Below are positions 17,913 to 28,923 of a stretch of DNA of 64,000 nucleotides, piece by piece; within the stretch, counting starts at the first letter, position 1; each line of letters begins with the position of its first letter. The stretch covers positions 62,001-126,000 of the forward strand of contig NZ_JALXVH010000001.1 in assembly GCF_025149945.1 (NCBI RefSeq), read 5' to 3'. Below the pieces are notes generated by a model, which was given only the letters and a program-made list of their open reading frames with translations, had not been told where the DNA came from and did not search any database. The DNA comes from Kocuria sp. p3-SID1428 (GTDB lineage Bacteria > Actinomycetota > Actinomycetes > Actinomycetales > Micrococcaceae). The position numbers were made by a program, and so were the translations under genes.

Positions 17913-20480
17913 TCAGGCCTCCGCGGGGGACAGCCTGCGCTGCCCGGAAGTGCGGTAGACGTCGTAGACGCCGTCGATCCGTCGGACCTGGTTGAGCACG
18001 TGGTTGAGGTAGCGGGCATCGCCCATCTCGAAGGCGAAGCGGGAGATCGCCACGCGCTGCGTGGAGGTCGAGACGTTGGCCGAGAGGATGTTCACGTGGT
18101 TCTCGGAGAGCACCCGGGTGACATCGGAGAGCAGCGAGGCGCGATCCAGCGCCTCGACCTGGATCTCGACCAGGAACACCGAGGCCTGGGTAGGGGCCCA
18201 GTGGACCTTGACCAGGCGCTCTGGCTCCTTCTGCGCGGCGATGTTCGAGCAGTCGGCGCGGTGCACCGAGATGCCCTGGCCCCGGGTCACAAAGCCCACG
18301 ATGGCATCCGGCGGGACCGGGGTGCAGCAGCGGGCGAGCTTGACGTAGACGTCGGTGGCTCCGTCCACGACCACGCCGGCGTCGACCACGCGGGAGCGCA
18401 CCGGCTGGATGGGGGTGGAGGTGTCGTCGATCTCCTCGGCCGAGCCCTCCTCGCCGCCGGCCGATTCGACCAGCAGGTCCACGACCTGGCGGGCCGTCAC
18501 CGCATCGGTGCCGATGGCCTCGTAGAGCTCGGCGATATCCGACTTGTTCAGCGTGTGCGCCGCCGAGACCAGCGCCTCCTGGGTCACGGTGCGCTGCAGC
18601 GGCAGATGGTGCTTGCGCAGCGCCCGGGTCAGCGCCTCCTGGCCGCGCTCGATGGCCTCCTCGCGGCGCTCCTTGGAGAACCACTGCTTGATCTTGGACC
18701 GGGCCCGCGGCGAGGAGACGAACTTCAGCCAGTCCTGCGACGGTCCGGCGGCTTCGGACTTGGAGGTCAGCACCTCGACCCAGTCGCCGTGCTGCAGCTC
18801 GGAGGACAGTGACACGAGCTTGCCGTTGACCCGCGCACCGATGGTCTTGTCCCCGACCTCCGTGTGCACGGCGTAGGCGAAGTCCACCGGGGTGGAGCCC
18901 ACGGGCAGCGCCATGACATCGCCCTTGGGTGTGAAGACGAAGACCTCCTTGGTGTCGATCTGATAGCGCAGCGAGTCCAGGAACTCGGTCGAGTCCCGTG
19001 TCTCGTCCTGCCACGACACCAGGGACTTCAGCCAGCCGATGTCATCGGCATCCGCCTTGGCGGAGGGGCCGTCGGCCGCCCCGGAGGCCTTGTACTTCCA
19101 GTGCGCCGCCACACCGTACTCGGCGCGCTGGTGCATGTCGTGGGTGCGGATCTGGATCTCGACCGGGCGCCCGTTCGGTCCCAGCACCGTGGTGTGCAGC
19201 GACTGGTACATGTTGAACTTGGGCATGGCGATGTAGTCCTTGAACCGCCCCGGCAGCGGTCGCCACCGCGCATGCAGAGCGCCCAGTGCCGCATAGCACT
19301 CGCGCACCGTCCCCACCAGCACGCGCACGGCCAACAGGTCCTGGATCTCATCGAAATCCTTACCCCGCACAACCATCTTCTGGTAGATGGAGTAGTAGTG
19401 CTTGGGGCGCCCGGTGATCGTGGCCTCGATCTCGGCCTTGTCCAGATCCTCGGCCACCACGGAGCGGATCTGCGCCAGGTTGCGCTCGCGCTGGGGCTGG
19501 CGCTCCCCCACCATCCGCACGATCTCCTCGTAGATCTTGGGGTACAGCGCCGCGAAGGACAGGTCCTCGAGCTCCCACTTGATCGTGTTCAAGCCCAGGC
19601 GGTGGGCCAGCGGTGCGAAGATCTCCAGGGTCTCGCGCGCCTTGCGCCCCGAGGACTCCTGGGACACGAAGCGCCACGTGCGGGCGTTGTGCAGCCGATC
19701 GGCGAGCTTGATCAGCAGCACGCGGATGTCCTTGGCCATGGCCACGATCATCTTGCGCACGGTTTCGGCCTGCGCGTTCTCCCCGTACTGGACCTTGTCC
19801 AGCTTGGTCACGCCGTCGACGAGGGCCGCGACCTCCTCGCCGAACTCCTCGGTGAGCTGCTCGAGCGAGTAGTCGGTGTCCTCGACGGTGTCGTGCAGCA
19901 GGGCTGCCACCAGCACCGAGCCGGTCATCCCGAGCTCGGCCAGGATGGTCGTCACGGCCACCGGGTGGGTGATGTACGGGTCGCCGCTCTTGCGCTTCTG
20001 CCCCTGGTGGCGCTCGTCGGCCACGGCGAACGCCCGCTGCAGGACGGCGAGATCCTCGCCGGGTGCGTTCTCGCGCACCGTGCGCAGCAGCGGCTCGATC
20101 AGCGGCGACGACGAGATCGAGGCCCCCGACAGGTACGACAGCGTGGAGCGGGTGCGCTCCGAGCGGCCCGGGAACACGGCGCGGCCGAACACGGGACGGG
20201 AGGCGGGCACGACCCAGTGCGTGCCGCCGGCGCTCGAGCCGGTGCGCCGACGTGCCATGCGTTGGACCTCCTCGGCCTCCAGCTGACGGGACCGCCGGGC
20301 GATGGCCTCCTCCGGATCATTCGCAGACGTCCCGGTGGCGGCGCCGTCGGCCGAGGCCTCTTCCACCGGCTCGGCGGACCCGGCGCTCTCGACAGGCTCA
20401 GCAGACTCAGCGACGGAGGCAGTCGCGCTCGGAGGCCGCCCCCGGCCGTCGTCGATGACTCCCCTGCGGCCGTCGGTCAT
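17913..20480 (-). CDS. rel: bifunctional (p)ppGpp synthetase/hydrolase
   Basis: Long RelA/SpoT homologue controlling the stringent response. Order: HD hydrolase domain (HDTVED at 196-201), RelA/SpoT synthetase domain (about 340-450; [13 protein letters not shown]), TGS domain (about 510-575; [19 protein letters not shown]), helical and conserved-Cys region ([17 protein letters not shown]), and a C-terminal ACT domain. Both catalytic domains look intact. The ATG at 20480 has AGGAGG placed 6-7 bases upstream, so the ~110-residue Ala/Glu/Ser-rich N-terminal extension appears genuine; the family is normally nearer 750-790 aa. Downstream of secDF, a common actinobacterial order. Confidence 0.96.
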   Translation of the reverse strand: MTDGRRGVIDDGRGRPPSATASVAESAEPVESAGSAEPVEEASADGAATGTSANDPEEAIARRSRQLEAEEVQRMARRRTGSSAGGTHWVVPASRPVFGRAVFPGRSERTRSTLSYLSGASISSSPLIEPLLRTVRENAPGEDLAVLQRAFAVADERHQGQKRKSGDPYITHPVAVTTILAELGMTGSVLVAALLHDTVEDTDYSLEQLTEEFGEEVAALVDGVTKLDKVQYGENAQAETVRKMIVAMAKDIRVLLIKLADRLHNARTWRFVSQESSGRKARETLEIFAPLAHRLGLNTIKWELEDLSFAALYPKIYEEIVRMVGERQPQRERNLAQIRSVVAEDLDKAEIEATITGRPKHYYSIYQKMVVRGKDFDEIQDLLAVRVLVGTVRECYAALGALHARWRPLPGRFKDYIAMPKFNMYQSLHTTVLGPNGRPVEIQIRTHDMHQRAEYGVAAHWKYKASGAADGPSAKADADDIGWLKSLVSWQDETRDSTEFLDSLRYQIDTKEVFVFTPKGDVMALPVGSTPVDFAYAVHTEVGDKTIGARVNGKLVSLSSELQHGDWVEVLTSKSEAAGPSQDWLKFVSSPRARSKIKQWFSKERREEAIERGQEALTRALRKHHLPLQRTVTQEALVSAAHTLNKSDIAELYEAIGTDAVTARQVVDLLVESAGGEEGSAEEIDDTSTPIQPVRSRVVDAGVVVDGATDVYVKLARCCTPVPPDAIVGFVTRGQGISVHRADCSNIAAQKEPERLVKVHWAPTQASVFLVEIQVEALDRASLLSDVTRVLSENHVNILSANVSTSTQRVAISRFAFEMGDARYLNHVLNQVRRIDGVYDVYRTSGQRRLSPAEA

Positions 20481-20605
20481 CTCCGCCTCCTGTTCTCGCT
20501 GCGTCCGGTCTCAGCGCCCGGCTCGTCCACGCGATCGCTGCGCTGGATCGATCCGGCAATTGTAGGTCGATCCGGAAGTGTTCCAGACCACAGTGCGGCG
20601 CCTGC

Positions 20606-21694
20606 TCAGGCTTCCGCGGCTCCGGTACGGGAGACGGCGCCGCCTGCGGCCACGCTGTCAGGAGCCTCGTCCTCGGAAGCGATCCCGGTGCCGTCGTCCG
20701 TGGCCTGCGTCCCCTTCGAGGCGGCCTCGTCGAGCCGACGCACGGCGGGCTCCCTGGAGCGCAGCACCGCGTAGAGCGGTGTGGCCACGAACAGCGTGGC
20801 CAGCGTGCCGTAGATGATGCCCACGAACTGCGACAGCGCCAGGTCCTTGAGCGTTCCGGCGCCCAGCAGCGCGGCTCCGATGAACAGGATGGCGCCCACG
20901 GGCAGCAGGCCCACGACCGAGGTGTTGATCGAACGCACCAGCGTCTGGTTGGCCGCCAGGTTGATCTGGCCCAGGAACCCGCGCTGTCGGCGGGAGGCCG
21001 GTGCGGAGCCGTCGAGCAGGCCCTGGGTGTTCTCGCGCACCTTGTCGAAGACGACCACGGTGTCGTAGAGCGAGTAGGACAGCACGGTCAGGAAGCCGAT
21101 CACGGCCGAGGGCGTGACCTCGAAGCCTACGAGCGAGTACGTGCCCACGGTCAGGGCGACCGTGACGAACACGCCGGCCATCGAGGCCACCGACATCTTC
21201 CAGGTGCGGAAGTACAGGGCCATCACGACAGCGGTGAGCGCCAGGAAGATCACCAGACCGCGCAGCATCTGCTCGGAGATGCCAGCGCCCCAGGTGGGGC
21301 CCACGAAGTTCGAGGTGACGTTCTCAGCGGGGACGTCGTAGGCCTGGGCCAGGGCGTCGCGGACCTCGAGGGTCTGCTCGTCGTCGAGCTGCTCGGTCTG
21401 GGCGCGCACGATGCCCGGGGCGATGCTGGTGACGTCGCCGCCTTCGGCGGCACCGGTGTCCTGCAGCGCCTGTTGGCCCGCCTGCGGATCGTCGTCGGCC
21501 ACCGAGGAGATCGTGAACTCCGAGCCTCCCGTGAAGTCGATGCCCAGGTTGAAGCCGCCCTTGACCACGGGGATCAGCAGGCTGATCACCACGAGCACGG
21601 CGGCGACGGCCAGCCACAGCCAGCGGCGGGGCACGAAGGCGAAGGAGCGACGACCGCTGTAGAGGTCGTTGCCGAAGTCTGAGAAGCGGGACAT
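20606..21694 (-). CDS. secF: protein translocase subunit SecF
   Basis: 362-aa membrane protein that works with SecD to drive late steps of protein export with the proton gradient. The N-terminal helix is followed by GIDFTGGSEF, a periplasmic-type domain, then five more helices with SYSLYDTVVVFDKVREN, a SecF hallmark. The C-terminal ~50 residues are acidic and disordered. Its ATG shares one base with the secD stop (TGATG), so translation is coupled. Part of yajC-secD-secF. Confidence 0.96.
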   Translation of the reverse strand: MSRFSDFGNDLYSGRRSFAFVPRRWLWLAVAAVLVVISLLIPVVKGGFNLGIDFTGGSEFTISSVADDDPQAGQQALQDTGAAEGGDVTSIAPGIVRAQTEQLDDEQTLEVRDALAQAYDVPAENVTSNFVGPTWGAGISEQMLRGLVIFLALTAVVMALYFRTWKMSVASMAGVFVTVALTVGTYSLVGFEVTPSAVIGFLTVLSYSLYDTVVVFDKVRENTQGLLDGSAPASRRQRGFLGQINLAANQTLVRSINTSVVGLLPVGAILFIGAALLGAGTLKDLALSQFVGIIYGTLATLFVATPLYAVLRSREPAVRRLDEAASKGTQATDDGTGIASEDEAPDSVAAGGAVSRTGAAEA

Positions 21695-23703
21695 CAGGCG
21701 TCCTCCTCGTTCGTGCGTCGGTCGGCGGCCGGGCGGGTCGCATCCGGGTCCTGCGGGGGCGGCGGGTCGGCCGGGGCTGACACGCCTGCCTCGCGGCGGG
21801 CCCGACGCCTGCGCTCGGCGACGGTGAGTCCGCGCTCGTCGTCGGGCTCCGCCGAAGCCCCCGACGGGCGGGAGCTCAGCGGCGAGGAGGCGCCCACGAG
21901 CTCCGACTCGGCCGGGGCGGTCTGCGCGGCGGGCTCCTCGGCCACGGCGCCGGCGGATGGATCCAGGTCATCCGGGGTCCGGGTGCGTCCGGCGCCGCGG
22001 TAGAGCGGCACGGCATCGAGGGTCTCGGGATCCAGTCCGGAGCCCTTGCGACCCTGGGCGAAGAAGCGGGTGCGCGAGAGCAGGACCATGACGGGGTGGG
22101 TGAACAGGAAGACGACCACCAGGTCGATCACTGCGGTCAGACCCAGGGTGAACGCGAAGCCGCGCACGTTGCCCACTGCCACGAAGTAGAGCACCACGGA
22201 GGCGATCAGGTTCACGGTCTTGGAGGCGATCACCGTCTGGCGGGCGCGCTTCCAGCCGTGGTCGATGGCCGCCGGGATCGTGCGCCCGATGCGGATCTCA
22301 TCGCGGATGCGCTCGAAGTAGACGATGAACGAGTCCGCGGCCATGCCGATCGACACGATCAGACCGGCCACGCCGGCCATCGACAGGCGGTAGTTCATGC
22401 CCCAGCCCAGCAGCACGATGGCCAGCCAGGACGCCACGCCCAGGACCACGAGCGAGGCGATGGTCACCAGGCCCAGCAGGCGGTACTGCAGCAGGCAGTA
22501 GACGGCCACCAGGGCCAGGCCGATGAGTCCGGCGACGACGCCCCAGCGCAGCTGATCGGCGCCCATCGTGGCCGAGATCTGCTGCTCGGAGGAGATCTCG
22601 AAGCTCACGGGCAGGGAGCCGTAGCGCAGCTGCTCGGAGAGGAACGCGGCCTCCTCCTCGGTGAAGGAGCCGGTGATCTGCGCCTGGCCGTCGGGGATCA
22701 CCGCGTCCATGGACGGCGCGGAGATGACCTCGCCGTCGAGCAGGATCGCGAACTGGTTGCGCGGGTCGCCGGGGCTGGTCTGCCCGATCGAGTTCAGGCG
22801 CTCGGAGAGCTCCTTGAAGGTCTGGGTGCCCTCATCGTCGAACTGGATGTTCACGGCGTACTGACCGGTGGTCGTCCCGTTGGCGCCCTGGGCCATGCCG
22901 TACGACGAGTCCGAGATGTCAGTGCCCTCGAGCTCGATCGGGCCCAGGATGTACTTGCCGCCGCCGGCCGGATCGCAGGCGACGATGGCCGCCTCCGGGT
23001 CCTGGGCCGCGCGCTGCTCAGGGGTCTGCGGCTGTGTGCAGTCCGTGGCCTCGTACTGGGCCATCAGATCGCCGTCGACCCAGTTGGGATCCGACGAGTC
23101 CGTGGGCTCGGCCTCCGGCTCGATCTGCTCGTCCTCCGGTGTGCGCTGATCCTCGGGAGTGGCTTCGGCGGGGCCGACCATCAGCACCGGGCGGAAGCTC
23201 ATCTGCGCCGAGGTCTGGATCAGGTCCCGGGTCTCCTGATCGGGCGTGCCCGGCATGGACACCACGATGTTCTCCCCGCCCTGCGTGGAGACCTCGGCCT
23301 CGGAGACGCCGGAGCCGTCGACGCGCTGGCGGATGATCTCCACCGCCTGGTCGAGCTGCTCCTGGGAGATCTCATCGCCCTCCTGCTGACCGGTCAGCTC
23401 GGGAGTCAGGATCATCTGCGTGCCGCCCTCGAGGTCCAGCGCCAGACGCGGCCCCCAGCCGGTGTGCCCCTGCCCCGCACCCCAGCTGAGCACGCCGAAC
23501 AGGGCGACCAGGAGCACGAACATGGCCACGAGCGAGCCGCGGGCGGTGCTCACCGCGCGGTGCAGCTCGGTGCCGCCGACCTGCCGGCGCTGCGCGCGCT
23601 GGGCGGCGGTCTCCTGCTCGCCGCGGCGCGGCTTCTTCTTCCGGTCCCCCGGCTCGCGGCCGGGGGTGCTCGCGGAGGAGCGATCTTCTGGCGATGTCGA
23701 CAT
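21694..23703 (-). CDS. secD: protein translocase subunit SecD
   Basis: 669-aa partner of SecF. After a basic, Arg/Lys-rich cytoplasmic N-terminus comes the first helix, then the signature LALDLEGGTQMIL and a large extracytoplasmic domain; the membrane domain starts near 390 and contains GMAADSFIVYFERIRDE. A ~75-residue insert rich in Glu, Pro, Thr and Asp lies at about 170-245 in the extracytoplasmic part, as in other actinobacteria. The C-terminal ~110 residues form a charged cytoplasmic tail. ATG at 23703 has AAGGAT at somewhat long spacing. The secF start overlaps its stop. Confidence 0.96.
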   Translation of the reverse strand: MSTSPEDRSSASTPGREPGDRKKKPRRGEQETAAQRAQRRQVGGTELHRAVSTARGSLVAMFVLLVALFGVLSWGAGQGHTGWGPRLALDLEGGTQMILTPELTGQQEGDEISQEQLDQAVEIIRQRVDGSGVSEAEVSTQGGENIVVSMPGTPDQETRDLIQTSAQMSFRPVLMVGPAEATPEDQRTPEDEQIEPEAEPTDSSDPNWVDGDLMAQYEATDCTQPQTPEQRAAQDPEAAIVACDPAGGGKYILGPIELEGTDISDSSYGMAQGANGTTTGQYAVNIQFDDEGTQTFKELSERLNSIGQTSPGDPRNQFAILLDGEVISAPSMDAVIPDGQAQITGSFTEEEAAFLSEQLRYGSLPVSFEISSEQQISATMGADQLRWGVVAGLIGLALVAVYCLLQYRLLGLVTIASLVVLGVASWLAIVLLGWGMNYRLSMAGVAGLIVSIGMAADSFIVYFERIRDEIRIGRTIPAAIDHGWKRARQTVIASKTVNLIASVVLYFVAVGNVRGFAFTLGLTAVIDLVVVFLFTHPVMVLLSRTRFFAQGRKGSGLDPETLDAVPLYRGAGRTRTPDDLDPSAGAVAEEPAAQTAPAESELVGASSPLSSRPSGASAEPDDERGLTVAERRRRARREAGVSAPADPPPPQDPDATRPAADRRTNEEDA

Positions 23704-23851
23704 CGGGGGCGCAGATCCTTGCGGGGTTCGAGGGGTTCAAGACGGGGGCCGCGTGCTGCGGCCACGCCATGGCGGGCCCGAGCAGTCGAGCTCGGGACCG
23801 CGACACGCACGAGCGCCCCGGCCGAGCGGCCGAGGCGCAGGTGCTGGAGGA

Positions 23852-24316
23852 TCAGCGGGAGGAGTCGGCTCCCGGATCGCGGGGATCCGTGGGATCACCG
23901 GCGGCGGTGTCGTCGACGGGGGTCTCGTCAGCGGCCGTGGAGCCGGTGGCACCCGCACCCTCAGCGCGGGTCTGCGTGCCCTGGGCGCCGGGGGCGTCCT
24001 TCTCGACAACATTGGTCAGCGTCTGCAGGTGCACCGTGACCTGGGTGCCCGGGGCGATCTCGAGGACGGCCTTGACGGCGTCCTCGTCCTTGGAGACCAG
24101 GCGGCCGTAGAGGCCGTAGCTCGTCATGACCTCCATGCCCGGCTCCATGGCGCGCTGCTGCGACTTGAGCTTCTCCTGCTGCTTCTTGCGGGTGCGGCTG
24201 GAGAACCAGAACATGCCGATGATCAGCAGCAGCATGAAGCCGAAGAGCAGCATGGAGGAGCCGCCTCCTCCGGCGCTTCCGGCGGCGGACAGCGAAGCGG
24301 GAACGGCGGGTGTCAT
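23852..24316 (-). CDS. yajC: preprotein translocase subunit YajC
   Basis: About 154 aa. One N-terminal membrane helix (SMLLFGFMLLLIIGMFWFSS) is followed by RTRKKQQEKLKSQQ and the YajC core GMEVMTSYGLYGRLVSKD, then an acidic, Ala/Thr-rich tail. The start at 24316 has AGGAG 6-7 bases upstream; an earlier in-frame ATG at 24355 lacks this. YajC associates with SecDF, and its place just upstream of secD (148 bases) is conserved. Confidence 0.93.
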   Translation of the reverse strand: MTPAVPASLSAAGSAGGGGSSMLLFGFMLLLIIGMFWFSSRTRKKQQEKLKSQQRAMEPGMEVMTSYGLYGRLVSKDEDAVKAVLEIAPGTQVTVHLQTLTNVVEKDAPGAQGTQTRAEGAGATGSTAADETPVDDTAAGDPTDPRDPGADSSR

Positions 24317-24506
24317 GCAGACTCCTGATCCTGCGATGCGCTCGAGGCATCGCATGGTGGTCGTTGCCGCGGCTCGGTCTCAGCTCCGGGACGTGGAGGC
24401 TGGCCTCGGGCGGCGGCGGGGATTCCCGTCCATGGTAGGGGACGCGACCGCGCTGCACCCGGTCAGCGGCCTCCCAGGCGACGGGTCACGCAGAGCGCTT
24501 CCGCAC

Positions 24507-24528
24507 CCCGCCCGCAGGAAGGGGCGGG
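24507..24528 (-). terminator. possible terminator after ruvB
   Basis: A 7-bp G/C stem (CCCGCCC 24507-24513 with GGGCGGG 24522-24528) lies about 50 bases beyond the ruvB stop in the 263-base ruvB-yajC gap. It is short, with no U-tract. The gap must also hold the yajC promoter if the two operons are separate. Confidence 0.4.
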
Positions 24529-24579
24529 CTCCTGGCCCCCGCTCGAGCCGCGCTGCATGCAGCTCGGCCCGTCTGCGGG

Positions 24580-25674
24580 CTACTGCTGCGGCGGGTCCTG
24601 CTCGCTGGGCGCCCTGTCCCCGAGCGCCTGGCGCACCGCGGTGTCGCGGAAGGCGGCGTGCTCGGGCGGGACCAGTCCCAGGTGCTCCCAGGCAGCGGGC
24701 ATGGCAATGCGACCGCGCGGGGTCCGTGCCAGCAGGCCCTCGCGCACCAGGTAGGGCTCGGCGACCTCCTCGACGGTCTCCGATTCCTCCCCCACGGCGA
24801 TGGCCAGCGTGGACAGCCCCACCGGGCCGCCGCCGAAGTGGCGGATCAGCGCCTCGAGCACGGAGCGATCCAGGCGATCCAGGCCCCTCGAGTCGACCTC
24901 GTACATCTCCAGGGCCGCCGAGCAGGCTCGAGCGTCGATGCTGTCCACGCCGTGGACCAGGGCCCAATCGCGCACGCGCCGCAGCAGGCGGTTGGCGATG
25001 CGCGGCGTACCGCGCGAGCGGGTGGCCACCTCCTGGAAGCCCTCCGTGGACAGGCGCAGGTCCAGCAGCCCGGCCGAGCGGCGCAGCACAGAGACGAGCT
25101 CATGATCGCTGTAGAACTCGAGGTGCCCGGTGAAGCCGAAGCGATCGCGCAGCGGCCCCGGCAGCAGACCAGCGCGCGTGGTGGCTCCGACCAGTGTGAA
25201 CGGCGGCAGATCCAGTGGGATCGAGGTCGCTCCGGCGCCCTTGCCCACCACGATGTCGACCCGGAAGTCCTCCATGGCCATGTAGAGCATCTCTTCGGCA
25301 GGCCGGGACATGCGGTGGATCTCGTCGAGGAACAGCACCTCGCCCTCGGTCAGTGAGGAGAGGATGGCCGCCAGATCCCCGGAGTGCTGGATGGCAGGAC
25401 CGGATGAGATGCGCAGCGGAGCACCCATCTCCTGGGCGATGATCATGGCCAGCGTGGTCTTGCCCAGACCGGGAGGGCCGGACAGCAGCACGTGATCGGC
25501 GCTGCGGCCCCGCAGCCTGGAGGCCTCCAGGACCAGGGAGAGCTGCTGGCGCACGCGCGGCTGGCCCACGAAGTCCGCCAGGGACTCGGGGCGCAGCGCC
25601 GATTCGACGGCGCGCTCATCCAGCTCCGGCTCCCCGCCCACGAGGCGCTCGGGTCCGCTGTGCTGTGCGTCCAT
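24580..25674 (-). CDS. ruvB: Holliday junction branch migration ATPase RuvB
   Basis: 364-aa AAA+ motor of the RuvAB complex. Walker A is at 66-74 (GPPGLGKTT), Walker B at about 118-121 (LFLDEIHR), sensor and arginine-finger regions follow ([15 protein letters not shown]), and the C-terminal winged helix is near 265-345 ([14 protein letters not shown]). The start lies two bases after the ruvA stop. Length is normal apart from a short C-terminal Gln/Pro tail. Operon order ruvC-ruvA-ruvB is standard. Confidence 0.98.
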   Translation of the reverse strand: MDAQHSGPERLVGGEPELDERAVESALRPESLADFVGQPRVRQQLSLVLEASRLRGRSADHVLLSGPPGLGKTTLAMIIAQEMGAPLRISSGPAIQHSGDLAAILSSLTEGEVLFLDEIHRMSRPAEEMLYMAMEDFRVDIVVGKGAGATSIPLDLPPFTLVGATTRAGLLPGPLRDRFGFTGHLEFYSDHELVSVLRRSAGLLDLRLSTEGFQEVATRSRGTPRIANRLLRRVRDWALVHGVDSIDARACSAALEMYEVDSRGLDRLDRSVLEALIRHFGGGPVGLSTLAIAVGEESETVEEVAEPYLVREGLLARTPRGRIAMPAAWEHLGLVPPEHAAFRDTAVRQALGDRAPSEQDPPQQ

Positions 25675-25676
25675 GC

Positions 25677-26339
25677 TCAGCGGCCCTCCCCTGCCCGGTT
25701 CGAGCCGCGACCGGCCGCGGGAGTCGAGGCCCGCGCACCGAGCCAGGCCAGCACGGTGCGCAGGATCAGGGCGACATCACCGGACTCGGCGAGCTCCTCC
25801 CGGCCGTCCAGGGCGTCGTCGATCGCGGCGCCGGCGTCCTTCTCGTTCCAGCCCAGCCCCGTCAGGGCCTCGGTCACCTGAGTGCGCCACAACGGGATCT
25901 GCGCCGCCTGCGGGGCCGAGGCCGGCGCCGGATCGGCGGGCACGAGCTTGTCCGCGAGCTCGAGCACGATGCGCTTGGCACCCTTGGGCCCGATGCCGGA
26001 GACGGTGGTGAACGGCTTGGGGTCGCCCTGGGCGATGGCCGTGCGGACCTCCTGCGTGCCCAGAGCGGCCAGCACCGCCAAGGCGGTGCGCGGACCGATG
26101 CCGGAGACGCCCAGCATGGTCTCGAAGATCTCCTTCTCCTCCGCGTCCGCGAAGCCGAACAGCAGCGGGGAGTCGTCCTTGCGCGCCACGTAGGCCGAGG
26201 CCAGCCGGGCCTCACGGCCCTCGTGCAGCCCGGAGAGGGTCTGCGGGGTGGCCTGCAGCTCCAGGCCCAGCCCCATGACGTCGACGACGACCGTGCTCAG
26301 CCCCTTGTGCAGCACCTCGCCGCGCACGGACGCGATCAT
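25677..26339 (-). CDS. ruvA: Holliday junction DNA-binding protein RuvA
   Basis: About 220 aa. MIASVRGEV at the start and the OB-fold domain I are followed by two helix-hairpin-helix motifs ([15 protein letters not shown] and [19 protein letters not shown]) and domain III ([17 protein letters not shown]), which contacts RuvB. The start at 26339 is preferred over the in-frame ATG at 26390 because domain I begins there and GAGGAGAGGG lies upstream. Domain linkers are Ala/Pro-rich, as usual for the phylum. Confidence 0.96.
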   Translation of the reverse strand: MIASVRGEVLHKGLSTVVVDVMGLGLELQATPQTLSGLHEGREARLASAYVARKDDSPLLFGFADAEEKEIFETMLGVSGIGPRTALAVLAALGTQEVRTAIAQGDPKPFTTVSGIGPKGAKRIVLELADKLVPADPAPASAPQAAQIPLWRTQVTEALTGLGWNEKDAGAAIDDALDGREELAESGDVALILRTVLAWLGARASTPAAGRGSNRAGEGR

Positions 26340-26494
26340 GGGAACACCCTCTCCTCGATGCGGGAGGCCACCCACGAGCAGGACGGCCATTCGAACATCA
26401 GTACGATACGCCGCTCACCCTACCAAGCCGCAGGGACGACGCTGGGCAGGACGTGCCCCGGGAATCCCTACGCCCGCAGGCCCGGCGGATGCCC

Positions 26495-27166
26495 TCAGCG
26501 ACCGCGTCGAGCCTTCTGCTCGGCCGCCTGCCAGGCGCGCTGGGCCGGAGTGAGGACTGCGCCGCGCTCCCGGGCGGCGCGCTGCAGACCCGTGCGCGCC
26601 CCCTGATGCGTGGTGGTCGTGGCCGCCTGAGCGTCCAGACCTGCTCCGACGCCGGAGCGCCAGCCGTGGCAGACGGCGATCGCCAGGGCATCCGCGGCAT
26701 CGGCCGGACGCGGCAGATCCTCGAGGCGCAGGATGCGCGCGATCATCTTGGTCACCGCGGCCTTCTCCGCCGAGCCGTCGCCGGTGACCGCGGCCTTGAC
26801 CTCGGACGGGGTGTGCCAGGCGACCGGCACGCCGCGCGCTGCCGCGGCGGCGATCACCACGCCGGAGGCCTGGGCGGTGCCGACCACGGTGGGGGCGTTG
26901 TTCTGGGCGAAGACGCGCTCGATCGCCAGCGCGTCCGGGGCGAAGCGCTCGAGCAGCTGATCAGCGGCCTGGGCGATGCGCAGGATCCGCTGCTCGAGCG
27001 GCTCATCGGCTCCCGTTCCCTGGACCTCGTGGTGGACCCACTCGGCGCGGCGATCGGCGCGCATGCGCACGATCCCGAACCCGCAGCGGGTCAGCCCGGG
27101 GTCGACGCCCAGGATGACCTGCTCGGGTGCGTGCGAGCGGATCTGCGATCGGGCCGCGGAGCCCAT
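26495..27166 (-). CDS. ruvC: Holliday junction resolvase RuvC
   Basis: About 223 aa. Acidic active-site residues are visible in [14 protein letters not shown] (first Asp), AIERVF (Glu) and [12 protein letters not shown] (Asp pair). Ribonuclease H-like fold. A start at 27166 is chosen (MGSAARSQ), though its ribosome site is weak and the domain itself begins ~17 residues later. The longer open frame upstream is an antisense-free shadow of yebC. The C-terminal ~45 residues, Ala/Arg/Gln-rich, extend beyond the usual end. It lies 32 bases after yebC and 155 bases before ruvA. Confidence 0.95.
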   Translation of the reverse strand: MGSAARSQIRSHAPEQVILGVDPGLTRCGFGIVRMRADRRAEWVHHEVQGTGADEPLEQRILRIAQAADQLLERFAPDALAIERVFAQNNAPTVVGTAQASGVVIAAAAARGVPVAWHTPSEVKAAVTGDGSAEKAAVTKMIARILRLEDLPRPADAADALAIAVCHGWRSGVGAGLDAQAATTTTHQGARTGLQRAARERGAVLTPAQRAWQAAEQKARRGR

Positions 27167-27198
27167 GGCGGTGCTTCGGTCCGCCGGCGGAGCCTGGC

Positions 27199-27960
27199 TC
27201 AGTCCTCGTCCTCGAGCTGGGCGGCGACCTCGGGGGTGATCTCCACGTTGGAGAACACGTTCTGGACGTCGTCGAGCTCCTCGATGGCATCGGCCAGGCG
27301 CAGGAACTTGCGGGCGGCGTCCGCGTCCAGCTCGACCTTCATGTTCGGACGGAACTGGGGGTCGTCGTTGTTGTACTCCAGCTCCGCCTCCTCCAGGGCC
27401 TTGCGGATCTGGGGCAGGTCGGTGGCCTCGGAGATGACCTCGAAGACCTCCTGGTCCTCGATGACCTCCTCCGCACCGGCGTCCAGCACGGCCATCATGA
27501 CGTCGTCCTCGGTGACGCCGTCGGCCTTGGCGACCTCGGCCACGCCCTTGCGCTCGAACATGAAGGTCACCGAGCCCGGATCGGCCATGGTGCCGCCGTT
27601 GCGGGTCACGGCCACGCGCACATCGGAGGCCGCGCGGTTCTTGTTGTCGGTCAGACACTCGATGTACAGCGCCGAGCCCTCGGGGCCGCGGGCCTCGTAG
27701 AAGATCTCGGAGTACTCGATGACCTCGCCGGTCAGACCGGCACCGCGCTTGATGGCGCGGTCGATGTTGTCATTGGGCACCGAGTTCTTCTTGGCCTTGG
27801 ACACGGCCAGGTCCAGCGCCGGGTTGCCGGCGGTGTCGGCGCCGCCCTGGCGTGCGGCGACCTCGATGCCCTTGATGTACTTGGCGAAGGCCTTGGCGCG
27901 CTTGGCGTCGATGGCGGCCTTCTTGTGCTTGGTGGTGGCCCACTTGGAGTGACCGGACAT
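27199..27960 (-). CDS. yebC: YebC/PmpR/TACO1-family protein
   Basis: 253-aa member of the TACO1 family, opening with [27 protein letters not shown] sequence and containing [14 protein letters not shown] and [19 protein letters not shown]. Family members have been described as transcription factors, and more recently as ribosome-associated factors easing translation of proline-rich or pausing sequences. Acidic patches cover the C-terminal half. Immediate upstream neighbour of ruvC, a widely conserved linkage. Confidence 0.96.
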   Translation of the reverse strand: MSGHSKWATTKHKKAAIDAKRAKAFAKYIKGIEVAARQGGADTAGNPALDLAVSKAKKNSVPNDNIDRAIKRGAGLTGEVIEYSEIFYEARGPEGSALYIECLTDNKNRAASDVRVAVTRNGGTMADPGSVTFMFERKGVAEVAKADGVTEDDVMMAVLDAGAEEVIEDQEVFEVISEATDLPQIRKALEEAELEYNNDDPQFRPNMKVELDADAARKFLRLADAIEELDDVQNVFSNVEITPEVAAQLEDED

Positions 27961-28136
27961 GGCTTGCCTCCTGGTTCGGTGTCGGTGGCGCGCCGTGGGG
28001 AGGATCCCGACGGCGGCCGACCGCGCGTGCGGCGGGGTGCCGCCGCCGGCCTGAGTTGCCGGACGCGCACCCCCGCGACGCAGGACGCGCTGGTCTGGGA
28101 AGTCTGCTGGACGATTGTAGGGGACGCGCCGCCGGC

Positions 28137-28910
28137 TCAGCGCGGCCGGGACGCCGCGACCTCCCGAGCCTTCTCGGCGAGCAGGTCGTTGAGCGGCTCC
28201 AAGGTCTCGTGCCCGTGGCGGCGGCGCACCGCGGTGGCGATCAGGTGATCGGCCACCGCCGGATTCTTGGGCAGCAGCGAGCCGTGCAGGTAGGTGCCGA
28301 TGACCTCGCGGGTCACCGCGCCCTCGGTGCCGTCCTGGCCGTCGTTGCCGGCACCGGAGACCACGGTGCCGAAGGGCTTCTGGCCCGCGCCCAGGTGGGT
28401 CAGACCGGAGTGGTTCTCGTAGCCGATCACGGTGCCGAGTTCGGGCGACTCGGTGACGATGTTGCCGATCAGCCGCTCCGGGCCCCCGACGGTCTCGAGG
28501 TCGAAGATCCCCACGCCGGTCAGCGTCTCGCCGCCGATCGTGCGGAAGCGATGGCCGAAGAGCTGGTAGAGCCCGCAGATCGCGAGCATGGGCGCGCCGT
28601 CCTGCACCAGCTCCAGCAGCAGCGGCTTGATGCGCTGCAGGTCCTCCATGACGCGGAACTGCCCTGAGTCCTGGCCGCCGCCGCCCACGAAGATGTCGCC
28701 GTCGCCGGGGAAGGAGTCCCCAGGGTTGTAGTCGGTGAGGCGCACGCTGTAGCCGCGGCGCTCCAGGCGGCGCTTGAGCGTCAGCGTGTTGCCCCAGTCG
28801 CCGTAGATGTTCATGTCCCGGGGGTAGAGCTGGACGAGGTGGATCTCACCCTGCCCGCCGAGCTCGGGCTCGGCCGCGGCGGAGGGGAGGTCGGGAGTCG
28901 CAGTGGTCAT
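28137..28910 (-). CDS. gatD: lipid II isoglutaminyl synthase, glutaminase subunit GatD
   Basis: 257-aa class I glutamine amidotransferase-like subunit that supplies ammonia to MurT for amidating the D-Glu of lipid II. The nucleophile Cys112 is in [11 protein letters not shown], and the catalytic His209 is in [24 protein letters not shown] near 38-49 is a GatD hallmark. The start at 28910 has AGAGGA 5 bases upstream. It begins 13 bases after the murT stop. The pair is typical of Gram-positive bacteria with amidated peptidoglycan. Confidence 0.95.
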   Translation of the reverse strand: MTTATPDLPSAAAEPELGGQGEIHLVQLYPRDMNIYGDWGNTLTLKRRLERRGYSVRLTDYNPGDSFPGDGDIFVGGGGQDSGQFRVMEDLQRIKPLLLELVQDGAPMLAICGLYQLFGHRFRTIGGETLTGVGIFDLETVGGPERLIGNIVTESPELGTVIGYENHSGLTHLGAGQKPFGTVVSGAGNDGQDGTEGAVTREVIGTYLHGSLLPKNPAVADHLIATAVRRRHGHETLEPLNDLLAEKAREVAASRPR

Positions 28911-28923
28911 CGCGGTCCTCTTC

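Noticed and set aside
16285-19014. A 909-codon minus-strand frame across the DUF349 3' end, the AbiEi-like gene and rel
   Set aside because: It crosses a clear terminator and two genes with strong protein motifs; translation is low complexity.
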